DNA of 10,233 nucleotides from an uncultured Clostridiaceae bacterium (GTDB taxonomy: Bacteria; Bacillota; Clostridia; Lachnospirales; Lachnospiraceae). Positions 1 through 7,143 of this stretch are shown here, piece by piece (within the stretch, counting starts at the first letter, position 1; every line of letters begins with the position of its first letter). The notes below the pieces were generated by a model. The model had not been told where the DNA came from. It searched no databases and worked only from the letters and a program-made list of their open reading frames with translations. The stretch spans positions 1 to 10,233 of the forward strand of contig CATLIJ010000073.1 of the NCBI GenBank assembly GCA_949948825.1, read 5' to 3'. The position numbers and the translations under genes were made by a program.

Positions 1-1123
1 GAACATAGCAGAAGGAATGGCCGCAGGACATATGGAAATCATAAAGGTTAATCATTTAAGGCAGGTTATGGAGCTTTTGAGAAGCCCGGAAGCCATTCAA
101 AAAGAAGATCCTTCTGCCTGGAACATGCTGGAGGAAAGTACGGAAACTTCAGTTGATTTCAGTGAAGTAAATGGGCAAAGGCTGGCACGCAGAGCTACTG
201 AGGTGGCTGTGGCAGGAAGACATAACATCCTCTATATGGGACCGCCGGGAAGCGGGAAAAGTATGATTGCACAGAGGATTTCCACCATAATGCCCGCTCT
301 TTCCAGGGAAGAACAGCTGGAGATTTCCAAGATTTACAGTATTTGCGGCATGCTGCCTCCGGGAAAAGCCCTGCTTGGCAAAAGACCTTTTCGGTCTCCT
401 CATCATACCATCAGCCCTTATGCCATGGCCGGAGGCGGAAAATATCCAAAGCCAGGAGAAATCTCCCTTGCCTCCAGAGGCGTCTTATTTTTAGACGAGC
501 TTCCTGAGTTCCGCCGGGAAGCGCTGGAGATTCTGCGCCAGCCCCTGGAGGAACGCCAAGTGACTATCTCCCGTGTCAATGGAAGCTATGTATTTCCTGC
601 CAATGTGCTTCTGGCTGCAGCCATGAATCCCTGTCCCTGCGGCTTTTATCCGGATCGGAACCGCTGTTTTTGCAATGAACAGCAGGTGAGACGGTACCTG
701 GGAAAGATCTCCAGACCTCTTTTGGAGCGTATTGACATCTGTGTGGAGGCAGCTCCGGTTTCTTATGGAGATATACGGGGAAGGGAGGAAGAAAATGAAT
801 CCTCTGCTCAAATCAGAGAACGAGTAGAACAAGCCCGGAAGCTTCAAAAGGAACGTTTTTCCGGAAGCAGCATATTTTTTAACAGTGAGATGGGCAACCG
901 ACAGGTCAGGCAGTACTGCGCTCTTGGACCAGAGGAAGAAGAACTGCTCCATAAAGCCTATCAGGCCAGAAGGCTCAGCGCCCGCAGCTGCCACAAGATT
1001 CTTAAAGTGGCCCGCACCATTGCGGACCTGGACGGGCAAAGAAACATATCCAGACATCATCTCTGTGAAGCAATCAGTTACAGGGACCTGGAAGAAAAGT
1101 ACTGGGGAAAAGAGGTATCATGA
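1..1123 (+). CDS. comM: ComM/YifB family AAA+ ATPase (Mg-chelatase-like), 5' end missing
   Basis: This is the C-terminal three quarters of a YifB/ComM protein. The open frame runs in from the window edge (first whole codon at base 2), so the N-terminal Lon-protease-like part, roughly 130 residues by family length, is mostly outside. Counting from the Met at base 17, the Walker A motif GPPGSGKS is at residues 75-82 and Walker B GVLFLDE at 155-161. They are followed by a Cys-rich MNPCPCGFYPD segment with a second Cys pair (CFC), the RPLLERIDI segment, and a C-terminal Mg_chelatase_C helical domain with RLSARSCHKILKVARTIADL. In Gram-negative transformable species ComM is a hexameric helicase that promotes branch migration during integration of incoming DNA; here that role is inferred from the family. 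Its stop codon overlaps the dprA start (ATGA), so the two are probably translated in coupling. The Met at base 17 is internal, not the true start. Confidence 0.95.
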   Translation, partial: NIAEGMAAGHMEIIKVNHLRQVMELLRSPEAIQKEDPSAWNMLEESTETSVDFSEVNGQRLARRATEVAVAGRHNILYMGPPGSGKSMIAQRISTIMPALSREEQLEISKIYSICGMLPPGKALLGKRPFRSPHHTISPYAMAGGGKYPKPGEISLASRGVLFLDELPEFRREALEILRQPLEERQVTISRVNGSYVFPANVLLAAAMNPCPCGFYPDRNRCFCNEQQVRRYLGKISRPLLERIDICVEAAPVSYGDIRGREEENESSAQIRERVEQARKLQKERFSGSSIFFNSEMGNRQVRQYCALGPEEEELLHKAYQARRLSARSCHKILKVARTIADLDGQRNISRHHLCEAISYRDLEEKYWGKEVS

Positions 1124-2217
1124 CAGAAAAAGAGAAAGAATATTTATATTGGCTCTGCTGCTGCCCTCACCTGGGAGCGGTTTCCATCCGTAAATTATAT
1201 GAGCATTTTCACAGCTTTGAGACAATATATAATATGGAAGAAATAAGCTTTCCAACTAAAAGCGGTATAAAAGTCTCTCTGAAAAAAGCTTTGAAAGAAT
1301 GGCGCAGCCAATTTTTCCTTTGCAGAGAGGAGTATATGAAATTATCCCAACGTCAGATCCGTTTTGTCACTCCCTTTGATGGGGATTATCCGAAACGCCT
1401 TTTTGATATGGCTGACTATCCCATGGGACTTTTTGTCAAGGGCCGTCTTCCAACCGAAGAATGTCCTGCTGTTGCCATTGTAGGCGCCCGTGGATGCTCT
1501 TCCTACGGAGAACAGCTGGCCTGGGAATTTGCCCGTGTTCTGGCCAACGAAAAGGTTCAGATTATCAGCGGTCTGGCTCTTGGGATTGACAGCGCTTCTC
1601 ATCAAGGCGCCTTAAAAGCTCCTGGCGCAACCTTTGGCGTGCTGGGGTGTGGAGTGGATATCTGTTATCCTGCCTCCAATTACCCTTTATATGAATCCAT
1701 AATCCGCACCGGAGGAATCGTTTCAGAATTTCCTTTAAAAACCAGTCCAATCCCACGAAATTTCCCCATGCGCAACCGGATTATCAGCGGCTTGTCAGAT
1801 GTAGTCCTGGTGGTGGAGGCCAAGACAAAAAGCGGTTCCCTGATTACAGCAGAGACCGGTCTGGAACAGGGACGAGATATTTTCGCTGTTCCGGGCCGGG
1901 TCACAGACTACTTAAGCGTTGGATGCAACCAGCTGATTCAGCAGGGGGCTCATATGGCAATTTCGCCGGGAGATATTCTGGAATATTTAGGGATAAAGTA
2001 CAACAAACAATTAATTCTTCATGAAAAAAATGCAAATAGTCTTGCAAAGAAAGAAAAAATGGTGTATAGTTGCCTAGATTTCAAACCGAAACATTTGGAT
2101 GATATCATAGACAGCTGCGGTTTAACCATCAGCGAATGTATGAGCATTTTGCTGGAATTAGAGCTTGGGGGATATGTCTTTCGTTCGGCGAATCATTATT
2201 ATGGAAAAAAACTGTGA
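1120..2217 (+). CDS. dprA: DNA-processing protein DprA (Smf)
   Basis: DprA binds single-stranded DNA and loads RecA onto it; it is needed for natural transformation where that occurs and is widely kept in non-competent species. The 365 residues match the usual family length. An N-terminal helical (SAM-like) region precedes the Rossmann-like DprA core, recognised by VAIVGARG (from residue 118), SGLALGIDSASHQG (from 150), GVLGCGVDICYP, the FPMRNRIISGLS segment with R218-N219-R220, and SGSLITAETGLEQGRDIFAVPG. The last 60 or so residues form the DLP1/winged-helix-like domain ending in YYGKKL. The start ATG overlaps the comM stop by 4 bases and has only a weak purine-rich upstream stretch, which fits translational coupling. 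The linker between core and C-terminal domain (about bases 1990-2065) is notably A-rich and holds a promoter-like sequence described separately. Confidence 0.96.
   Translation: MTEKEKEYLYWLCCCPHLGAVSIRKLYEHFHSFETIYNMEEISFPTKSGIKVSLKKALKEWRSQFFLCREEYMKLSQRQIRFVTPFDGDYPKRLFDMADYPMGLFVKGRLPTEECPAVAIVGARGCSSYGEQLAWEFARVLANEKVQIISGLALGIDSASHQGALKAPGATFGVLGCGVDICYPASNYPLYESIIRTGGIVSEFPLKTSPIPRNFPMRNRIISGLSDVVLVVEAKTKSGSLITAETGLEQGRDIFAVPGRVTDYLSVGCNQLIQQGAHMAISPGDILEYLGIKYNKQLILHEKNANSLAKKEKMVYSCLDFKPKHLDDIIDSCGLTISECMSILLELELGGYVFRSANHYYGKKL
2042..2070 (+). promoter_or_regulatory. Possible internal promoter for topA inside dprA
   Basis: TTGCAA (2042-2047) and TATAGT (2065-2070) are separated by 17 bases, scoring 4/6 and 5/6 against the housekeeping consensus, and the DNA just upstream is A-rich. 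If used, transcription would begin near base 2077, giving topA a leader of about 157 bases within the dprA 3' end. This is a sequence match only. AT-rich coding DNA yields such matches by chance. Confidence 0.35.
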
Positions 2218-2233
2218 AATGTAGGAGCAAATC

Positions 2234-4312
2234 ATGGCGAAAAGTTTAGTTATTGTGGAGTCACCAGCAAAGGTGAAAACCATCCGGAAATTCTTGGGAT
2301 CCAATTATGAAGTGGACGCTTCCAACGGACATGTACGGGATCTTCCGAAAAGTTCTCTGGGCATTGACGTGGAACATGATTATGAGCCCAAATACATCAC
2401 GATCCGGGGAAAGGGAGATGTGCTTTCCAAACTTCGCAAGGAAGTAAAAAAAGCAGACAAGATCTATCTGGCAACAGACCCTGACCGGGAAGGAGAAGCG
2501 ATTTCCTGGCATTTGATGAAAGCGCTGAAGCTGGATGAACTGGATGATAAAAAAATGTATCGGGTCAGTTTCAATGAAATAACAAAAACAGCAGTGAAAA
2601 ATTCCCTGAAAAATCCCAGAAACATTGATATGGATTTGGTAAATGCCCAACAGGCCAGAAGAATGCTGGATCGAATGGTGGGCTACAGCATCAGCCCTCT
2701 TCTGTGGGCTAAGGTGAAACGGGGCTTGAGCGCCGGAAGGGTTCAGTCTGTGGCTCTCCGTATGATTTGTGACCGGGAGGATGAGATTGGGGCATTTGTT
2801 CCGGAAGAATACTGGAATCTGGAGGCAGATTTAAAACAGTCAGGAGCCCGCAAGCCTTTGAAGGCAAAATTCTATGGAACGCGCCATGAAAAAATTGCAA
2901 TTCACAACAAAGAAGAGCTGGAGCAGATTTTGGCAGGACTGGAAAACCAGACCTTTACTGTGGAGGAGGTAAAAAACGGCGAACGGACAAAAAAACCGCC
3001 CATCCCCTTTACCACCAGCACGCTTCAGCAGGAAGCCTCCAAGGTACTCAACTTCTCCACTCAGAAAACCATGCGTCTGGCACAGCAGTTATATGAAGGA
3101 GTTGATATTGAAGGCCACGGAACCATTGGACTGATCACCTATCTTCGTACTGATTCTACCCGTATTGCAGATGAGGCAGATGCTGCTGCCAGAAAATACA
3201 TTGAGGAAACCTATGGCGCAGACTATGTGCTGAAAAGTGAATATGCCCGCAAAAACACCGGAAAAATTCAGGATGCCCATGAAGCCATCCGTCCCACGGA
3301 CATCACGCTCACCCCGGCAAAGGTCAAGGATTCCTTACAAAGAGATTTGTTCCGTCTGTATCAGCTGATTTGGAAACGCTTTGCCGCCAGCCGCATGCAG
3401 CCGGCAGTATATGAAACCACATCTGTAAGAATCGAGGCTGGAGAATACCTCTTCACCTTATCTGCCTCCAAGCTGGCTTTTGATGGATTTATGTCGGTCT
3501 ATGTGCAGGAGGATGACAAAGAAGAGACCAATACTCTTCTTGGCAAGCTGGAAAAGGGAACCCCTCTGGAATTATGTGAACTTATTCCCTCCCAGCATTT
3601 TACTCAGCCTCCGGCCCATTATACAGAAGCTTCTCTGGTAAAAGCTTTGGAGGAACAGGGAATCGGAAGGCCCAGCACCTACGCTCCCACCATCACTACG
3701 ATTCTGGCACGGCGCTATGTGACAAAAGAAAATAAGAATCTTTACGTGACCGAATTGGGAGAAGCAGTCAACGGCATTATGAAGCAGTGTTTCCCCAGCA
3801 TTGTGGACACAAGCTTTACTGCCAATATGGAGATGCTGTTGGATAAGGTAGGGGATGGTTCTGTCAAGTGGAAAACCGTGGTGGAAAATTTTTATCCGGA
3901 CCTGGACGAAGCTGTAAAAACAGCACAGACAACTTTGGAATCCATTAAGATTGCAGATGAAGTGACAGATGTGGTCTGCGACCTGTGCGGCCGCAATATG
4001 GTAATTAAATACGGGCCGCACGGAAAGTTTCTGGCCTGTCCCGGCTTTCCGGAATGCAAAAACACCAAACCTTATCTGGAAAAAATCGGAGTCCCCTGCC
4101 CCAAATGCGGCAGTGAAGTGGTGATTAAAAAGACAAAAAAAGGACGCAGATTTTATGGCTGTGAAAAAAATCCGGACTGCGATTTCATGTCCTGGCAAAA
4201 GCCATCTCTGGAAAAATGTCCCAAATGCGGAAGCTATATGGTAGAGCGGGGAAGCAAACTGGTGTGCGCAGGAGAACAATGCGGGTATAGTATGAATATA
4301 AAATCAAAATAG
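2234..4312 (+). CDS. topA: DNA topoisomerase I (type IA)
   Basis: TopA relaxes negative supercoils by cutting one strand through a 5'-phosphotyrosine. The 692-residue protein has the Toprim domain first, with catalytic Glu9 in VIVESPAK and the acidic triad D82, D84, E86 in TDPDREGEAISWH. The type IA core follows, with the active-site tyrosine Y303 in ITYLRTDSTR, later DAHEAIRPT and EQGIGRPSTYAPTI. From residue 582 there are three C-terminal zinc ribbons with four cysteines each (CDLC..CPGFPEC, CPKC..CEKNPDC, CPKC..CAGEQC). This is a full-length Firmicutes-type enzyme with no missing catalytic residue. The start is fixed by AGGAG at 2223-2227, six bases before the ATG. It lies 16 bases after dprA, so co-transcription is likely. 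No terminator-like hairpin separates it from codY, so read-through into codY is possible. Confidence 0.98.
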   Translation: MAKSLVIVESPAKVKTIRKFLGSNYEVDASNGHVRDLPKSSLGIDVEHDYEPKYITIRGKGDVLSKLRKEVKKADKIYLATDPDREGEAISWHLMKALKLDELDDKKMYRVSFNEITKTAVKNSLKNPRNIDMDLVNAQQARRMLDRMVGYSISPLLWAKVKRGLSAGRVQSVALRMICDREDEIGAFVPEEYWNLEADLKQSGARKPLKAKFYGTRHEKIAIHNKEELEQILAGLENQTFTVEEVKNGERTKKPPIPFTTSTLQQEASKVLNFSTQKTMRLAQQLYEGVDIEGHGTIGLITYLRTDSTRIADEADAAARKYIEETYGADYVLKSEYARKNTGKIQDAHEAIRPTDITLTPAKVKDSLQRDLFRLYQLIWKRFAASRMQPAVYETTSVRIEAGEYLFTLSASKLAFDGFMSVYVQEDDKEETNTLLGKLEKGTPLELCELIPSQHFTQPPAHYTEASLVKALEEQGIGRPSTYAPTITTILARRYVTKENKNLYVTELGEAVNGIMKQCFPSIVDTSFTANMEMLLDKVGDGSVKWKTVVENFYPDLDEAVKTAQTTLESIKIADEVTDVVCDLCGRNMVIKYGPHGKFLACPGFPECKNTKPYLEKIGVPCPKCGSEVVIKKTKKGRRFYGCEKNPDCDFMSWQKPSLEKCPKCGSYMVERGSKLVCAGEQCGYSMNIKSK

Positions 4313-4340
4313 AAAAAAGTCAAAAAATTTCGAAAAACTA

Positions 4341-4369
4341 TTGTTATTACTGAAAAATCGTGTTAAAAT
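4341..4369 (+). promoter_or_regulatory. Promoter for codY
   Basis: TTGTTA (4341-4346), a 17-base spacer and TAAAAT (4364-4369) match the housekeeping consensus at 4/6 and 5/6. TG one base before the -10 (4361-4362) makes it an extended -10. Expected start of transcription is near 4376, giving a leader of about 77 bases. The A-rich stretch 4313-4337 upstream could act as an UP element. It has not been shown experimentally. Confidence 0.6.
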
Positions 4370-4388
4370 TTAATTTGGAAATAACCTT

Positions 4389-4424
4389 TTCCGTACAGCA
4401 GCTTATCAATGATGCTGTACGGAA
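4389..4424 (+). repeat. Perfect 12-bp inverted repeat in the codY leader
   Basis: TTCCGTACAGCA (4389-4400) and its exact reverse complement (4413-4424) are separated by 12 bases. Given the promoter at 4341-4369, the hairpin would start some 13 bases into the codY transcript and end 13 bases before the AGGAGG ribosome binding site (4438-4443). No U-run follows, so it is not a standard terminator. A competing six-base helix is possible between 4399-4404 and 4432-4437, directly next to the ribosome binding site. It may be an mRNA structural element, or DNA bound by a dimeric regulator. Confidence 0.7.
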
Positions 4425-4452
4425 TAACCACAAGCTGAGGAGGTTTTTCGAA

Positions 4453-5229
4453 ATGAGTGTACAATTGCTGGATAAGACGAGAAAAATCAACAAGTTATTG
4501 CACAACAACAATTCACAGAAGGTAGTTTTCAATGATATTTGCAAGGTTTTAAGTGACATCCTGCTTTCCAATATTCTTGTATTCAGTAAAAAGGGAAAGG
4601 TTCTGGGAGTGGGAATCTGTCCGGGAGTGGATGAGATTGAAGAGCTGATTGAAGATCAGGTGGGCGGCTTTGTGGATCACCTGCTGAATGAACGGCTTTT
4701 GAGTATTCTTTCCACCAAAGAGAATGTGAATCTGGCCACTTTAGGTTTTGCAGAAGAAAATGTCAAAAAATATCAGGCGATTATTACTCCTATTGATATT
4801 GCAGGGGAACGCCTGGGAACCTTGTTTATCTACAAATGCGACGAGCAATATAATATTGATGACATTATTTTAAGCGAATACGGAACCACAGTGGTCGGAT
4901 TAGAGATGATGCGGTCCGTCAATGAGGAGAATGCAGAGGAGACCCGAAAGGTCCAGATTGTAAAATCAGCGATCAGCACATTATCCTTTTCCGAATTGGA
5001 TGCCATCACCCACATATTTGAGGAGCTGGAAGGCAATGAGGGAATTCTTGTGGCCAGCAAGATTGCTGACCGGGTAGGAATCACCCGCTCTGTGATTGTG
5101 AATGCCCTCCGCAAGTTTGAAAGTGCAGGTGTGATTGAATCCCGTTCTTCTGGAATGAAGGGAACTTACATTAAAGTACTGAATGATGTGGTATTTGATG
5201 AGCTGAAGAATATTAAGACTACAAGATAA
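4453..5229 (+). CDS. codY: GTP-sensing global transcriptional regulator CodY
   Basis: CodY is the Firmicutes master regulator of the switch from growth to starvation. It binds GTP and branched-chain amino acids and mostly represses amino acid uptake, biosynthesis and stationary-phase genes. The 258 residues match the family's usual 259. The N-terminal GAF-type effector domain starts with the typical SVQLLDKTRKIN sequence. The C-terminal winged helix-turn-helix has the near-invariant ASKIADRVGITRSVIVNALR at residues 201-220, followed by the KGTYIKVLND end. An upstream Met at 4360 keeps the frame open, but the start at 4453 is chosen because it gives the canonical N-terminus and has AGGAGG at 4438-4443, nine bases away; the extra 31 codons would also run through the leader hairpin. 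It has its own extended -10 promoter. The topA-codY order is familiar in Clostridia, whereas Bacillus has trmFO-xerC-hslVU between them. Confidence 0.97.
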   Translation: MSVQLLDKTRKINKLLHNNNSQKVVFNDICKVLSDILLSNILVFSKKGKVLGVGICPGVDEIEELIEDQVGGFVDHLLNERLLSILSTKENVNLATLGFAEENVKKYQAIITPIDIAGERLGTLFIYKCDEQYNIDDIILSEYGTTVVGLEMMRSVNEENAEETRKVQIVKSAISTLSFSELDAITHIFEELEGNEGILVASKIADRVGITRSVIVNALRKFESAGVIESRSSGMKGTYIKVLNDVVFDELKNIKTTR

Positions 5230-5248
5230 CCGTTTTTCCAGGTTATAA

Positions 5249-5272
5249 AAGCTGAAAAGCTGTTTTCAGCTT
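5249..5272. terminator. Hairpin between convergent codY and asd, possible bidirectional terminator
   Basis: AAGCTGAAAA (5249-5258) and its exact complement (5263-5272) form a 10-bp stem with a GCTG loop, 20 bases after the codY stop. On the - strand the stem is followed by TTATAACC, a weak U-rich end; on the + strand no U-run follows. It probably ends transcription from asd better than from codY. The weak tail keeps confidence moderate. Confidence 0.5.
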
Positions 5273-5274
5273 CC

Positions 5275-5320
5275 GTGGCTGCCAATGCCAGAATAGAATA
5301 CATTTTGACACTGCAGCCAC
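5275..5320. repeat. 8-bp inverted repeat in the codY-asd gap
   Basis: GTGGCTGC (5275-5282) and GCAGCCAC (5313-5320) are exact complements with a 30-base loop. The repeat lies directly beside the 10-bp hairpin at 5249-5272 and 24 bases past the end of asd on the - strand. It may add to a termination or mRNA 3'-end structure for asd. A chance 8-bp match is possible. Confidence 0.35.
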
Positions 5321-5344
5321 AGATGCCTTACCTGTAATGTTCTG

Positions 5345-6442
5345 TTATCTTTCTTTCTTTGCCTGAATATATCCCTGAGCAGTCAGAAGCTCCGCACAGA
5401 GAACAGCTCCCCCTGCTGCTCCCCGCAGGGTGTTATGGGATAATCCTACAAACTTATAGTCATATACTGTGTCCTCCCGAAGACGTCCTACAGAGATTCC
5501 CATTCCATTTTCAAAATCTACATCCAGAGAAACCTGAGGCCGGTTGTCCTCCTCCAGATACTGAATAAACTGCCTGGGAGCGCTGGGCAGCTTTAAATCC
5601 TGAGGAAGCCCCTTAAAATGAACCATCCGCTCAATCAATTCTTCTTTGGACGGTTTATTGCGGAATTTCACAAATACCGCAGCCGTATGGCCATTGAGAA
5701 CCGGCACCCGGATACACTGGCAGGTAATAATCGGTCCAGCAGCCTTGACGATTGCGCCATTCTCGATCCTTCCCCACAGCCGCAATGGCTCCTGTTCGCT
5801 TTTCTCCTCCTCGCCGCCAATATAGGGAATAATATTGCCTATCATCTCCGGCCAGTCTTTAAAGGTCTTTCCTGCCCCGGAAATGGCCTGATAAGTAGTG
5901 GCAACCACCTCATAAGGCTCAAACTCCCTCCAGGCAGTCAGAACCGGCGCATAGCTCTGTATGGAACAGTTTGGTTTGACAGCGATAAACCCTCTTTTGG
6001 TTCCCAGCCGTTTTCTCTGAAATTCAATCACCTGAAAATGTTCTGGATTTATCTCTGGAATCACCATAGGCACATCTGGCGTCCACCGATGGGCGCTGTT
6101 ATTGGAAACCACAGGAACCTCTGCTTTGGCATAAGCTTCCTCAATGGCACGAATCTCATCCTTGCTCATGTCCACTGCGCTGAAGACCAGATCCACCTGT
6201 TCAGAAAACTTCTCCACCTCATTGACATTCATCACAATCTGTCTTTTCACAGTCTCTGGCATGGGAGTATCCATCTTCCACCGGTCTCCCACTGCCTCCT
6301 CGTAGGTCCTTCCTGCAGAACGAGGGCTTGCAGCCACAGCCACCACCTCAAACCAGGGATGATTTTCCAAAAGAGTAATAAATCTCTGTCCTACCATTCC
6401 AGTAGCGCCAAGTACGCCAACCCGCAGCTTTTTTTCCATCAT
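5345..6442 (-). CDS. asd: Aspartate-semialdehyde dehydrogenase, archaeal/fungal-type branch
   Basis: The enzyme reduces L-aspartyl-4-phosphate to aspartate semialdehyde with NADPH, the branch point to lysine/diaminopimelate, threonine and methionine, in the cytosol. The 365 residues begin with a dinucleotide-binding Rossmann motif VGVLGATGMVGQRF (G9, G12, G15). They carry the catalytic cysteine C159 in VKPNCSIQSY, a QAISGAGKTF segment, and the catalytic histidine H252 in IRVPVLNGHTAAV. The SNNSAHRW and MVIPEINPEH blocks place it with the archaeal/yeast Hom2-type enzymes rather than the E. coli type. The start is ATGATG (6442 or 6439); GAGGAG at 6449-6454 lies six bases from the first and nine from the second, so either Met may be used. 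It is a single gene, convergent with codY and divergent from the coat genes. CodY often controls this pathway in Firmicutes, but I see no clear CodY box here. Confidence 0.95.
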   Translation of the reverse strand: MMEKKLRVGVLGATGMVGQRFITLLENHPWFEVVAVAASPRSAGRTYEEAVGDRWKMDTPMPETVKRQIVMNVNEVEKFSEQVDLVFSAVDMSKDEIRAIEEAYAKAEVPVVSNNSAHRWTPDVPMVIPEINPEHFQVIEFQRKRLGTKRGFIAVKPNCSIQSYAPVLTAWREFEPYEVVATTYQAISGAGKTFKDWPEMIGNIIPYIGGEEEKSEQEPLRLWGRIENGAIVKAAGPIITCQCIRVPVLNGHTAAVFVKFRNKPSKEELIERMVHFKGLPQDLKLPSAPRQFIQYLEEDNRPQVSLDVDFENGMGISVGRLREDTVYDYKFVGLSHNTLRGAAGGAVLCAELLTAQGYIQAKKER

Positions 6443-6482
6443 TGTTTTCTCCTCATTGAATTATTTGATTTTTCATTTGATT

Positions 6483-6511
6483 ATCCTATCTCATATTGAC
6501 AAAAAAATCAA
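6483..6511 (-). promoter_or_regulatory. Possible asd promoter with overlapping dyad
   Basis: Reading the - strand, TTGATT (6511-6506) and TAGGAT (6488-6483) have a 17-base spacer, each 4/6 to consensus. A short dyad, TATTGA at 6494-6499 and TCAATA at 6508-6513, overlaps the -35 and could be an operator. ATTTGATT also occurs twice, at 6463-6470 and 6475-6482, between promoter and gene. The region is AT-rich, so these are weak calls. Confidence 0.35.
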
Positions 6512-6557
6512 TACCCATTCGCGAGAAAAATACATTTGTCTTTCGTTCACAGACATC

Positions 6558-6588
6558 TCATGGGATTCGTCTATGAAATCCATACATT
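6558..6588 (+). promoter_or_regulatory. Possible sporulation (sigma-E-like) promoter for the coat genes
   Basis: CATACATT at 6581-6588 fits the sigma-E -10 consensus CATACAnT exactly, with a partial -35 (TCATGG at 6558-6563) 17 bases upstream. Transcription would begin near 6595, about 70 bases before the first coat gene. A second match, TCATAT at 6617-6622 with CATACTAT at 6640-6647, resembles sigma-E/sigma-G elements but would start inside the ribosome binding site, so it is less likely. Mother-cell expression fits coat protein genes. Confidence 0.4.
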
Positions 6589-6664
6589 TTACTACAAAGA
6601 TTCCATGTACTTCCACTCATATGAAACCGGAAAGCTTCTCATACTATTCCTGGAGGTGATTTTG

Positions 6665-6838
6665 ATGAGTCCAAAGGAATTAAACTATGTGGAGGATGCT
6701 CTTGGCCATGAAAAATTCTTAAAAACTCAATGCCAGGAAGCCATCAAAAATCTGCAGGATACCGAGCTGAAAAATTGTGTGCAGCAAATTTATGACAAGC
6801 ATCAGCAGATCTTTGACACATTTTATAAACTGACTTAA
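6665..6838 (+). CDS. Small spore coat-associated protein (57 aa)
   Basis: This is a 57-residue, helix-rich, soluble protein with no signal peptide or membrane segment. It begins MSPKELNYVEDALGHEKF and ends near QQIFDTFYKL. I recognise it as the small partner commonly found just before CotF-like coat proteins in Clostridia; its molecular role is unknown. The frame stays open upstream to 6536, but the start at 6665 is chosen because GGAGGTGAT (6652-6660), a near-perfect match to the 16S rRNA tail, lies eight bases before it. The stop codon overlaps the ribosome binding site of the next gene, so the two are surely one operon, probably made late in sporulation. Amphipathic helices rich in Gln, Lys and Glu suggest a helical bundle, perhaps pairing with the following CotF-like protein. 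Confidence 0.75.
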   Translation: MSPKELNYVEDALGHEKFLKTQCQEAIKNLQDTELKNCVQQIYDKHQQIFDTFYKLT

Positions 6839-6851
6839 GGAGGTGAATACC

Positions 6852-7100
6852 ATGGACGACAGATGTATTATGGAAAACCTGCTTCTGACCACCAAAGGCG
6901 TATGCGATTTGTATATGCATGGCACAATAGAATCTTCCACAGCCAATGTCCATCAGACCTTTCATCAGGCTTTGAAGGACAGCCTTTGCATGCAGGATGA
7001 CATTTATCAAAAAATGTCTGCAAAAGGCTGGTACAGCACTGAGCAGGCGGACGCCAGCCAGATTCAGAAGGTACACAGCCAGTACGCAAAAATTTCGTAA
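6852..7100 (+). CDS. CotF-family spore coat protein (82 aa)
   Basis: This 82-residue protein matches the Coat_F family (spore coat protein F) by its MENLLLTTKGVCDLYMHG opening, the NVHQTFHQALKDSLCMQD segment and the YQKMSAKGWYSTEQAD end. The family has a ferritin-like helical fold and members sit in the spore coat; no enzymatic activity is known. Three cysteines and several Met are present. A GTG at 6843 also opens the frame, but the ATG at 6852 is taken because AGGAGG (6838-6843) is eight bases before it and the GTG overlaps that site. The ribosome binding site begins in the stop codon of the preceding small gene, so translation is tightly linked. Expression during sporulation is inferred from the family and from the sigma-E-like promoter upstream. 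Confidence 0.85.
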   Translation: MDDRCIMENLLLTTKGVCDLYMHGTIESSTANVHQTFHQALKDSLCMQDDIYQKMSAKGWYSTEQADASQIQKVHSQYAKIS

Positions 7101-7143
7101 AATATCCATGCATCAAAAATAAGGTTAGCATTCGCGGTGAGAA

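Noticed and set aside
491..1060. 189-codon open frame on the - strand opposite comM
   Set aside because: It is a shadow of the ATPase core, with no supporting start signal or domain.
3572..4279. 235-codon open frame on the - strand opposite topA
   Set aside because: It lies over the conserved zinc-ribbon part of TopA; its Cys/Phe/His-rich product is explained by the complementary strand.
4325..4358. CodY-box-like sequences near the codY promoter
   Set aside because: The best alignments to AATTTTCWGAAAATT have four (4325-4339) and five (4344-4358) mismatches. In such AT-rich DNA this is expected by chance, so autoregulation cannot be claimed.
5618..6499. 293-codon open frame on the + strand opposite asd
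   Set aside because: It is antisense to a well-supported enzyme gene, has a composition typical of a reverse-complement shadow (many His, Pro, Leu), lacks a ribosome binding site and has no recognisable domain.
6456..6659. Small + strand frame in the asd-coat gap
   Set aside because: It has no ribosome binding site, starts beside the asd start region, and overlaps promoter-like elements of both flanking genes.
6868..7131. Overlapping - strand frames opposite the CotF-family gene
   Set aside because: No start signals, and they contradict a clear coat gene on the + strand.
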